Below, piece after piece: positions 1 to 4,602 of a DNA stretch of 6,771 bases. Each line of letters starts with the position of its first letter. Position 1 is the first letter of the stretch. Source of the stretch: Oscillospiraceae bacterium (GTDB lineage: Bacteria > Bacillota > Clostridia > Oscillospirales > Ruminococcaceae); contig JAGAEK010000075.1 of NCBI GenBank assembly GCA_017828835.1, positions 1-6,771 on the forward strand. The letters are read 5' to 3'. The notes below the pieces were generated by a model. That model was not told the origin of the DNA. It did no database searches and worked only from the letters and a program-made list of their open reading frames with translations. The position numbers and the translations under genes are program-made.

Positions 1-852
1 ATTGCTGTCCCGGATCACTTTGTAAAAACCCGACTCTTTGAGATATTCTTCAATTCCGCTGTTTATTGTTGTATCGGCTATCGCAGAACAGGAAACTGCG
101 AATCCGCCTGCAGCGCCGCTTCCTTCGAAGTCAGTCAGCGATTTTGAAGTTAAATTTTCCAGCATTTTTGCATATCTGAGCAGATTGTTGTCAACTGCTT
201 TGAGTTCGTGATCTTTTACCCCTTTTTGCGGTCCGAATACGTAAGTGGCACCGTCTTTCCCGTAAAGTTTATTCTTCACGTCACACCTTAAAAAGACCTT
301 GCATCCCTTTAAAGCGGAAACTGCTTCTGTTAGATCTATTTTTTTCACAAGGGAAAGACTTCTTCCCGTCGGGATAATTGTCTTATCTCCGTTAATATAA
401 AACTTTGCTCCGAGAGCAGCCAGAAATCCGGCTCCGGCATCGTTTGTTGCCGAACCTCCGAGACCTATTATAAGTTTCCTGCACCCTCTTTTGATTGCGT
501 CCTTTACAAGTTCTCCGACCCCGAAAGTGGTCGCGTCTGCGCCGTGTCTTTCCTCAGTGGTCAGAATTCCTGCTGCCTGCGCCATTTCTATTATTGCGGT
601 ATCCGGCTTTTGAATGAGATATTCAGCCTTGACGGTTTGATTGTAAGGCCCTTTGACATTAAGCATAACACTGTCGTATTTTCCGGTAAGCTTGTACGAT
701 TCTATCATACCGTCACCGCCGTCTGTGACAGGGAAGGATAACACCGTTGATTCCGGAATAATCTCCCTTACGGCCTTGGCAGCGGCTTCGCATGCTTGTA
801 AAGCGGATAATGATCCTTTGAAAGAGTCGAATGCTGTGATTATTTTTATCAT
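1..852 (-). CDS. glxK: glycerate 2-kinase (GlxK/GarK family), 3' end cut by window edge
   Basis: Phosphorylates D-glycerate with ATP to 2-phosphoglycerate in the cytoplasm, feeding lower glycolysis (known for the family). The 284 codons present start MIKIITAFDSFKGSLSA, the typical N-terminus. Family signatures follow in order: FPVTDGGDG at about 40-48, GLGGSATNDAG at 130-140, CDVKNKLYGKDG at 190-201, VFGPQKG at 205-211 and GSGAAGG around 244-250. The frame is open to base 1. Family members are about 380 residues, so roughly 95 C-terminal residues lie outside the window. The ATG at 852 is the only sensible start; it has a weak GGGA ribosome binding site 7 bases upstream and sits below a sigma-A promoter at 890-918. 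It is divergent from the tRNA-Ser locus, so probably a separate transcription unit. The symbol glxK/garK cannot be separated by sequence alone. Confidence 0.95.
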   Translation of the reverse strand, partial: MIKIITAFDSFKGSLSALQACEAAAKAVREIIPESTVLSFPVTDGGDGMIESYKLTGKYDSVMLNVKGPYNQTVKAEYLIQKPDTAIIEMAQAAGILTTEERHGADATTFGVGELVKDAIKRGCRKLIIGLGGSATNDAGAGFLAALGAKFYINGDKTIIPTGRSLSLVKKIDLTEAVSALKGCKVFLRCDVKNKLYGKDGATYVFGPQKGVKDHELKAVDNNLLRYAKMLENLTSKSLTDFEGSGAAGGFAVSCSAIADTTINSGIEEYLKESGFYKVIRDSN

Positions 853-865
853 ATCAATTCCCGAT

Positions 866-879
866 GCGGAAATTTCCGC
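866..879. promoter_or_regulatory. 14-bp perfect palindrome in the glycerate kinase leader, possible operator
   Basis: GCGGAAATTTCCGC is a perfect 14-bp palindrome lying just downstream of the predicted transcription start and upstream of the ribosome binding site. The position would let a dimeric repressor block transcription of the glycerate kinase gene. No regulator gene is visible in the window, so the operator role is inferred only from symmetry and position. Confidence 0.35.
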
Positions 880-889
880 CGATATCGTT

Positions 890-918
890 ATAATACATTA
901 TTTTGAATATAAAATCAA
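890..918 (-). promoter_or_regulatory. sigma-A promoter of the glycerate kinase gene
   Basis: On the minus strand TTGATT (913-918) and TATTAT (890-895) are separated by exactly 17 bases. The predicted start of transcription is near 883, about 30 bases before the ATG. The -35 matches the consensus at 4 of 6 positions and the -10 at 5 of 6. Confidence 0.7.
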
Positions 919-1014
919 GTAATAAGATATTCTTTCTTATATTAAACTGATTATCCGGTTATATTCGCCGAAGATAAGCATGAAGATTTTTTATAATTTA
1001 TTTATTTAGATGTC

Positions 1015-1043
1015 TTGATTTTGCCTCAAGAATATGATATCAT
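1015..1043 (+). promoter_or_regulatory. sigma-A promoter reading into the tRNA-Ser locus
   Basis: TTGATT (1015-1020) and TATCAT (1038-1043) are 17 bases apart. Transcription would start near 1050, about 30 bases before the 5' half of the tRNA at 1081. I see no comparably good promoter directly before the intact tRNA at 1270, so this is probably the original tRNA-Ser promoter and may still drive the intact copy by reading through the broken one. Confidence 0.55.
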
Positions 1044-1080
1044 TTCAAAGTCAGCGGAATAATATCTGACGCTGTAGTAC

Positions 1081-1156
1081 GGAGAGGTATCGAAGAGGTC
1101 ATAACGGGGCTGACTCGAAAGCGGCTCGGTTTCGTCCCTCGGTACTGCGTGAAAGC
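1081..1156 (+). pseudogene. broken tRNA-Ser: duplicated 5' half
   Basis: Bases 1081-1120 are identical to 1270-1309 of the intact tRNA-Ser(CGA) downstream. The match covers the 5' acceptor strand, D arm, 5' anticodon stem and the complete anticodon loop, and stops exactly where the 3' anticodon stem should begin. The identity also extends three bases upstream (1078-1080, TAC). After 25 unrelated bases (1121-1145), 11 bases TGCGTGAAAGC (1146-1156) again match the variable arm. No T arm or 3' acceptor strand follows, so it cannot fold as a tRNA. It is either a recombination scar or a decayed tandem copy. Confidence 0.8.
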
Positions 1157-1181
1157 CCCCGTTTTCTCGCAAATGCTCCGT

Positions 1182-1239
1182 TTTCCTGCAGTTTTCGCGA
1201 CTTTGGCTTGCAGGAAACAAACTGATCATCTATCAGTTT
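1182..1239. repeat. two adjacent hairpins between the tRNA copies
   Basis: TTTCCTGCA (1182-1190) pairs perfectly with TGCAGGAAA (1209-1217) around an 18-base loop. Immediately after, AAACTGAT (1219-1226) pairs with ATCAGTTT (1232-1239) around a 5-base loop. The second is A/T-rich with a short T run, so it could weakly terminate, but it overlaps the TGATAGA motifs described separately and may instead be a protein-binding region. Confidence 0.5.
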
Positions 1240-1246
1240 TCTATCA
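1230..1246 (-). repeat. TGATAGA pair upstream of tRNA-Ser, possible recombinase arm sites
   Basis: On the minus strand TGATAGAAA (1238-1246) is followed by CTGATAG (1230-1236). The same motif pair occurs in the opposite orientation at 1481-1500, so the two pairs flank the intact tRNA as an inverted set. Arm-type sites of tyrosine recombinases are short tandem motifs flanking a core in this way, but no recombinase gene is present here to confirm it. Confidence 0.4.
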
Positions 1247-1269
1247 AAGTTCGCACAAAAATTACATAC

Positions 1270-1358
1270 GGAGAGGTATCGAAGAGGTCATAACGGGGCT
1301 GACTCGAAATCAGTTTGCGTGAAAGCGCACATGGGTTCGAATCCCATCCTCTCCGCCA
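1270..1358 (+). tRNA. tRNA-Ser(CGA), with encoded CCA
   Basis: The acceptor strands GGAGAGG (1270-1276) and CCTCTCC (1348-1354) pair perfectly, followed by discriminator G1355 and CCA at 1356-1358. The anticodon stem GCTGA/TCAGT (1298-1302/1310-1314) closes the loop CTCGAAA, giving anticodon CGA at 1305-1307, which reads UCG serine codons. A long variable arm with a TGCG/CGCA stem (1316-1329) is the class II signature expected for tRNA-Ser. The T arm is ATGGG-TTCGAAT-CCCAT (1331-1347). A Rho-independent terminator follows directly. The gene is intact and should be functional. Confidence 0.95.
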
Positions 1359-1363
1359 CAAAC

Positions 1364-1396
1364 GGGCTGAAATCGCAGGATCTCAGCCTTTATTTT
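1364..1396 (+). terminator. Rho-independent terminator of tRNA-Ser
   Basis: GGCTGA (1365-1370) pairs with TCAGCC (1383-1388). One A/C mismatch and a 3-bp inner helix ATC/GAT close a GCAG loop. The U-rich tail TTTATTTT follows at 1389-1396. It begins only 6 bases after the CCA end of the tRNA. Confidence 0.85.
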
Positions 1397-1480
1397 ATGA
1401 AAAGCGCCTCGATTTTTGACATTTTTCCTCCACTTTGCTTATGCGCGCCTTTTTGTCAGTTGGTGCTTAACGGTTAAAAA

Positions 1481-1500
1481 CTGATAGAAAGTGATAGAAA
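1481..1500 (+). repeat. tandem TGATAGAAA repeats downstream of tRNA-Ser
   Basis: CTGATAGAAA (1481-1490) and GTGATAGAAA (1491-1500) are perfect tandem copies except for the first base. The 10-bp period puts both on the same face of the helix. Inverted relatives lie on the other side of the tRNA at 1230-1246. This fits a binding site for a recombinase, excisionase or regulator, without proof of which. Confidence 0.5.
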
Positions 1501-1561
1501 AACTTATTATCCGGCGAAAACTGCCCGTTTTTTGGCTTTTTGCGGTTCGAATCAATCGTAA

Positions 1562-1613
1562 GACAAAAAAGTCCTTGCCCGATGTGCTGTCGGACAAGGG
1601 ATGTGTCTTTTTT
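1562..1613. terminator. bidirectional hairpin terminator
   Basis: CCTTG (1573-1577) with CAAGG (1595-1599) and CCGA (1579-1582) with TCGG (1590-1593) form a 9-bp stem interrupted by one mismatch. A run of six A (1565-1570) lies before it and six T (1608-1613) after, so both strands end in a U tract. It would stop leftward readthrough from the Fic operon and rightward readthrough from the tRNA. Confidence 0.6.
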
Positions 1614-1661
1614 GAGGGTGTTACGACGAGAGCGCCGCGCCGATATACGTTCGTCAATAGC

Positions 1662-1725
1662 TTTTGACAATATATATTCGAACCATGTGATTGGTTCTAT
1701 TTTCAAGAAAACCCGATTGTCAAAA
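1662..1725. repeat. 64-bp nested inverted-repeat unit
   Basis: The outer arms TTTTGACAAT (1662-1671) and ATTGTCAAAA (1716-1725) are perfect 10-bp inverted repeats. Inside, GAACCA (1680-1685) and TGGTTC (1692-1697) form a second hairpin with a 6-base loop. There is no coding potential. It could be a tiny non-autonomous mobile element, an operator array or a structured RNA; I see no clear target-site duplication. Confidence 0.45.
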
Positions 1726-1760
1726 AGAAAAGGCACCGGATTTTGTTCCGATGCCGGTGC
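1721..1760 (-). terminator. Rho-independent terminator of the DUF6076-Fic operon
   Basis: Read on the minus strand, GCACCGG (1760-1754) pairs with CCGGTGC (1739-1733), and the RNA continues into CTTTTCTTTTTG. It lies about 40 bases after the Fic stop codon, where the operon end is expected. Confidence 0.75.
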
Positions 1761-1799
1761 GAATCGCCGTTCTATATCTTTTTGAATATGTTTACCGCG

Positions 1800-2651
1800 T
1801 CATTCTTCCGTCTCATAATAGTATGAGTAATCTATGCCCTTCATAATAATCTCGCGGTTGTAGATATCGTCGGTCAGGGCTTTCTTTATAAGCGAACAGA
1901 TCTTTTTCGGATCGTCGACGCTTTCACGCATGGCGGTGAGATACTCTTTTTTGTCGATCAGACTCCAGTCGACGCATTTTTTCAGATTCTTTTTCAGAAT
2001 AAGATCGAGCCATATGCGCGTACTTCTGCCGTTGCCTTCCATAAACGGGTGCGCGACGTTCATCTCAACGTATTTTTGGACGATTTCTTCAAGCGTGCTT
2101 TCGGGCATTTTTTCAATATGCGCAAGAGCTCCGTCCAGATACAGCGCAGGAGCAAAGGCAAAACCGCCCTTTGCTATGTTTACCGTACGTATCTGCCCTG
2201 CAAAGTCATAGAGACCGCCGAAAATGTATCCGTGAATCTGCCGCAGCCCCGTAGCCGTTCCGACTTCGATGTTATCAATGAAACCGCTTTCGAAAAGCTC
2301 GTATGCCTTTTGCTTGCTCTTTTCGTCAAGCGAGGTCTCCATGTTTTTCATCCATCGGGCAAACACTTCGGATTTCTTACTTGGAATCAGCGCGATTACC
2401 GTATTAAGTCCGGACTCGTCAACGACGTCGGTGTTATAAAATTTGCCGTCTCGCGCCTTTAATTTCAGTTGTCGACAAATCGTCGACAACTCATTTTTAC
2501 GACTTTTTATTTTGTTCCAGTACGAGCGCGGATTCTTGCTTTTTGTCAGCGCTTCCGAAATATCCGCAGCGCAAAACCACCATTTGGAACTTTCTTCGTC
2601 CCAAACGGCGCGAACAGGTATATCTTCGAAAAATCGTATTGACGTTTTCAT
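1800..2651 (-). CDS. BRO-N-like/Fic fusion protein, class III (NmFic-like) AMP-transferase
   Basis: A predicted protein adenylyltransferase of 283 residues. Residues 1-105 resemble the BRO-N domain of phage antirepressors and DinD-like proteins (WWFCAADISEAL, NPRSYWNKIK, RQLKLKARDGKFYNTDVVDE, IPSKKSEVFARWM), suggesting DNA or partner binding. Residues 106-283 are a Fic domain close to Neisseria meningitidis NmFic: flap GQIRTVNIAKGGFAF at 152-166, complete catalytic motif HPFMEGNGRSTR at 201-212 with His201, and a C-terminal inhibitory helix ending S276-YYY-E280. That S/TxxxE motif marks class III Fic enzymes, which are self-inhibited and in NmFic released by deoligomerisation; NmFic AMPylates GyrB. 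Here T follows the Glu where G or N is usual. The ATG at 2651 lies 21 bases after the upstream stop in the same frame; the AAGGA there is 16 bases from the ATG, so translation may be coupled. Catalytic activity is likely; target and role are unknown. Confidence 0.9.
   Translation of the reverse strand: MKTSIRFFEDIPVRAVWDEESSKWWFCAADISEALTKSKNPRSYWNKIKSRKNELSTICRQLKLKARDGKFYNTDVVDESGLNTVIALIPSKKSEVFARWMKNMETSLDEKSKQKAYELFESGFIDNIEVGTATGLRQIHGYIFGGLYDFAGQIRTVNIAKGGFAFAPALYLDGALAHIEKMPESTLEEIVQKYVEMNVAHPFMEGNGRSTRIWLDLILKKNLKKCVDWSLIDKKEYLTAMRESVDDPKKICSLIKKALTDDIYNREIIMKGIDYSYYYETEE
2467..2491. repeat. perfect 10-bp hairpin inside the Fic gene
   Basis: AGTTGTCGAC (2467-2476) and GTCGACAACT (2482-2491) are perfect inverted repeats around a 5-base loop, within the BRO-N-coding part (codons about 54-62). 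It could pause or stabilise the mRNA or bind a dimeric protein, but it may be a by-product of the conserved residues it encodes. Confidence 0.4.
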
Positions 2652-2672
2652 GTTCTGATTCTTTGATTCCTT

Positions 2673-4121
2673 CTACGATTCTTTCAGAGCGTTTTTCTTA
2701 ACCCTGTTTTTAAAACTGCCCTCGAGCCAATTTTCATATTCGGCGGATGTTATGGCTCCGGCAAGACAGTCGTCGCGTTTGTAAGCGGCTTCCGCGTTCC
2801 AGCGGCGGAAGTTTTTTTCTTTTATAGTTCCGACGGCTATTCTGGCATAGTACCGCTTGTAGTACTTTTTATACAGCTTCCATGCGTCTTCTGTGGATAT
2901 CTTTTCCTTATACGCCTTTTCGGCGCCGATCGCCTGGCAGGTCCGGACAGAGCCCTCGACCGGCCTGTCGCAGTACTCGGTATTATAGTTGCCTTTGACG
3001 ACAAAGTACCTGCCGCAGTTTCTGCATTTTCTGACGGTCGCTTCGCACTCGAGCATTTTGAAAAACTCGTAGTTCAGCCTTTCGAAGATCGAGTTGACCT
3101 GTGTTACAACACGAAGCTTTTTCGGCGGCTGGTATATCTTATAGTCTTCCTTAAGACCGTATTTACGGCGGAATTCATTCATCTGTTCGCCGTCGGGTAT
3201 ATTATTGCCGTGAGTGAAAAACGGAAGCATCTCCTTTGGACTGCCTGATGTGATCACCTTGTAGTCGCTCGTGCTTGCGAACGCGGACGGGATATCTCTT
3301 ATATCGCAGTACAGCTCATAGCGCTGAACCGGGGAGAGATTTCCGAGCACTTCGGGGAAATAATCCTTATCGAAGCAGAACTCAATCTTTTCAAGAAACT
3401 CTCTTCTCAGAACGGACAGATATTTAAGATAGAACGCTGTGCTCTTCTCGTTGAAATCCAAAAAGCACGGAGGAAACGCCGCGGTATATAGAGATGAGTA
3501 GAAGAAAGGGTGAGCATCCATCGTATGCTCCATCGCGACGGTCATTATCTGATCCAGGTCATCGCGGTTCTTTACTGATACCGACTCTCTGACCTTTCCG
3601 CCGAGCTTTTTAACTGCGTCGTCGCTGTGAAACACCGAGATGAACGTAAGTGCCGACAGATTCTTTTTTATTTCGAAATAGAGGAAATCCAGCATTCCCT
3701 GTCCGAGGGGAAGAGTAACCGTCGCGCCGCTCAAAGCATTCGCATAATACGGATAGTTCTTTCCGGCATTTTTGTCTGCGTTATCCGCAAATGATTCTTC
3801 CCGCAGATTCTCATGAAACGGAGTATCGTAAAACGTTATATCGAACCGTTTTGCCAGCTGCTGCAGTTCTGTATAAAGCCCGTCGGGATCAGACTCATAA
3901 TCCAGCTCAGAGGGTTCAGGATGAACACCTGACTCCGCCTCTGCCGATTCATATGCGTATGCAATCCGTTCGTCGATCAACAGAGTCAGCGTTTTTGTGT
4001 TCTCGTCAAATCTCACCCTGTTTGACATGGTATCGAGAATAACCGACCTGCGGTTGCTTCTGTCCTTGATATATTTTTCCGTGCTATCCGGAATATATTC
4101 TGTAAAATCCAGCTTCGACAT
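2673..4121 (-). CDS. DUF6076-like protein with C-terminal zinc finger
   Basis: I recognise the C-terminal region as the type found in clostridial DUF6076 proteins; no function is established. From the ATG at 4121 it has 482 residues, starting MSKLDFTEYIP. The first two thirds are acidic and probably helical, without signal peptide or membrane segment. Near the C-terminus a four-cysteine motif, C-x2-C-x14-C-x10-C (KCRNCGRYF, then YCDR, then TCQ, about residues 366-395), is a likely zinc-binding site. A basic segment rich in KKYYKRYYAR follows, consistent with nucleic-acid contact. The start at 4121 is chosen because GGAGAG lies 5 bases upstream. The longer in-frame ATG at 4148 directly abuts the -10 element and precedes the likely transcription start. 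It is first gene of an operon with the BRO-N-Fic gene, 21 bases apart, so the two products probably act together. It could be a regulator, antitoxin-like partner or effector of the Fic enzyme. Confidence 0.8.
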   Translation of the reverse strand: MSKLDFTEYIPDSTEKYIKDRSNRRSVILDTMSNRVRFDENTKTLTLLIDERIAYAYESAEAESGVHPEPSELDYESDPDGLYTELQQLAKRFDITFYDTPFHENLREESFADNADKNAGKNYPYYANALSGATVTLPLGQGMLDFLYFEIKKNLSALTFISVFHSDDAVKKLGGKVRESVSVKNRDDLDQIMTVAMEHTMDAHPFFYSSLYTAAFPPCFLDFNEKSTAFYLKYLSVLRREFLEKIEFCFDKDYFPEVLGNLSPVQRYELYCDIRDIPSAFASTSDYKVITSGSPKEMLPFFTHGNNIPDGEQMNEFRRKYGLKEDYKIYQPPKKLRVVTQVNSIFERLNYEFFKMLECEATVRKCRNCGRYFVVKGNYNTEYCDRPVEGSVRTCQAIGAEKAYKEKISTEDAWKLYKKYYKRYYARIAVGTIKEKNFRRWNAEAAYKRDDCLAGAITSAEYENWLEGSFKNRVKKNALKES

Positions 4122-4148
4122 ACGATCTCTCCGTGGCTTGATAAACAT

Positions 4149-4177
4149 ATTATATCATCATCGGCATGTTCAGTCAA
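4149..4177 (-). promoter_or_regulatory. near-consensus sigma-A promoter of the DUF6076-Fic operon
   Basis: On the minus strand TTGACT (4172-4177), a 17-base spacer and a perfect TATAAT (4149-4154) form one of the best promoters in the window. The start of transcription should be near 4142, giving a leader of about 20 bases before the ATG at 4121. Such a strong core promoter suggests high basal expression or control by a repressor. Confidence 0.85.
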
Positions 4178-4182
4178 TGCTT

Positions 4183-4220
4183 TTGGACAAGAAATTACTC
4201 AATATCTATTATATGTCCAA
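4183..4220. promoter_or_regulatory. inverted repeat upstream of the operon promoter, possible operator
   Basis: TTGGACA (4183-4189) and TGTCCAA (4214-4220) are perfect 7-bp inverted arms whose centres are 31 bp apart, about three helical turns. They start 5 bases upstream of the -35 element. The spacing would suit a dimer or tetramer bound on one face of the DNA. The BRO-N or zinc-finger product of the operon itself could be the binder, but this is a guess. Confidence 0.4.
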
Positions 4221-4232
4221 TTAAGCAGAGCG

Positions 4233-4358
4233 CTATTTTTTCGCCAAACGAAAAGCCGCAGGATTTTTCTTTGTGGAAGTACCGAACAGAAACAGTCCGA
4301 ACATTGTCATTGCAAGTGATGCGTTCAGTTTTTCTGTTTTTTTGATTGCAGCGATCAT
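4233..4358 (-). CDS. possible 41-residue hydrophobic small protein (doubtful)
   Basis: An ATG at 4358 opens 41 codons ending TAG. The product has a basic N-terminus (MIAAIKKTEKLN), a hydrophobic middle (LAMTMFGLFLFG) and a basic C-terminus (FRLAKK), the shape of a single-pass small membrane peptide. The frame runs open 13 codons further upstream without another ATG. There is no convincing ribosome binding site or promoter, and it lies between the terminator of the upstream operon and the promoter of the next. It could be a gene remnant or chance. Confidence 0.2.
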   Translation of the reverse strand: MIAAIKKTEKLNASLAMTMFGLFLFGTSTKKNPAAFRLAKK

Positions 4359-4403
4359 AAACGGCGAAAAAACCGAATCCGGGGTCTTTTTCCCGCTTTA
4401 TAT

Positions 4404-4455
4404 AAAAAAACTAGCCCCGGCAGATCAGCGTAAAGCTAATCTGCCGGGATTTTTC
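4404..4455. terminator. strong bidirectional terminator after the solute-binding protein gene
   Basis: CCCGGCAGAT (4416-4425) and ATCTGCCGGG (4439-4448) form a perfect 10-bp stem. A further AGC/GCT helix inside closes the loop GTAAA. On the minus strand the hairpin is followed by GCTAG and seven T (4410-4404), ending the transporter operon. On the plus strand ATTTTTC follows. It lies 20 bases after the stop of the coding-like tail at 4468. Confidence 0.9.
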
Positions 4456-4467
4456 TTTCGGATAATG

Positions 4468-4602
4468 CTAGTCTTGTCTTATCAGTAATGCGCGGCGATA
4501 TCCAGGTTCTCCGCGCGGATTTTCGACAATAACGGTCTCGCCGTCGGGCGAATACAGCCGGTCGTTTTTATTCAGATCGGATTTTTCTCTTTGACTTTTC
4601 TC
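4468..4602 (-). pseudogene. out-of-frame coding-like tail of the solute-binding protein gene
   Basis: A shifted frame stays open for 44 codons, overlaps the last 31 bases of the binding-protein gene and ends TAG 20 bases before the operon terminator. It reads as credible protein (NKNDRLYSPDGETVIVENP, then GEPGYRRALLIRQD) but has no ATG, GTG or TTG start. Adding one A to the A run at 4582-4586 would join it to the binding protein and give about 539 residues. Either the gene carries a one-base deletion (real or a sequencing error) or this is the 3' remnant of another gene. Confidence 0.45.

Larger units (their letters stand above)
853..1080. other. A/T-rich divergent intergenic region
   Basis: No coding sequence is supported. 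It holds the leftward glycerate kinase promoter and palindrome and the rightward promoter of the tRNA locus. The stretch between them (about 919-1014) is strongly A/T-rich with no feature I can name. Confidence 0.6.
1397..1799. other. non-coding, structure-rich spacer between tRNA-Ser and the Fic operon
   Basis: Short open frames cross it on both strands but none has a ribosome binding site or a recognisable product. It contains the TGATAGAAA tandem repeats, two extra copies of the T-loop 9-mer GGTTCGAAT (plus at 1544-1552, minus at 1676-1684), a bidirectional terminator, a nested inverted-repeat unit and the operon terminator. Confidence 0.6.

Noticed and set aside
1026..1229. 67-codon minus-strand frame across the broken tRNA
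   Set aside because: It runs antisense through the tRNA-Ser remnant and promoter region, with no ribosome binding site and no recognisable product.
1078..1309. CRISPR or tandem-repeat array from the 43-bp repeat
   Set aside because: There are only two copies, and both are explained by tRNA-Ser sequence.
1439..1785. Overlapping small frames on both strands in the spacer
   Set aside because: They cross terminators and inverted repeats, have no start signals and show biased, non-protein-like composition.
4122..4148. Longer start for the DUF6076-like gene at 4148
   Set aside because: That ATG is immediately next to the perfect TATAAT and before the expected transcription start, and it has no ribosome binding site; the ATG at 4121 has GGAGAG at good spacing.
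4183..4212. Plus-strand promoter TTGGAC-18-TATTAT
   Set aside because: The spacing is acceptable, but no plus-strand gene follows, and the TTGGAC is explained by the inverted repeat.
4273..4488. 71-codon plus-strand frame
   Set aside because: It reads through the strong bidirectional terminator hairpin and ends inside the coding-like tail of the opposite strand.
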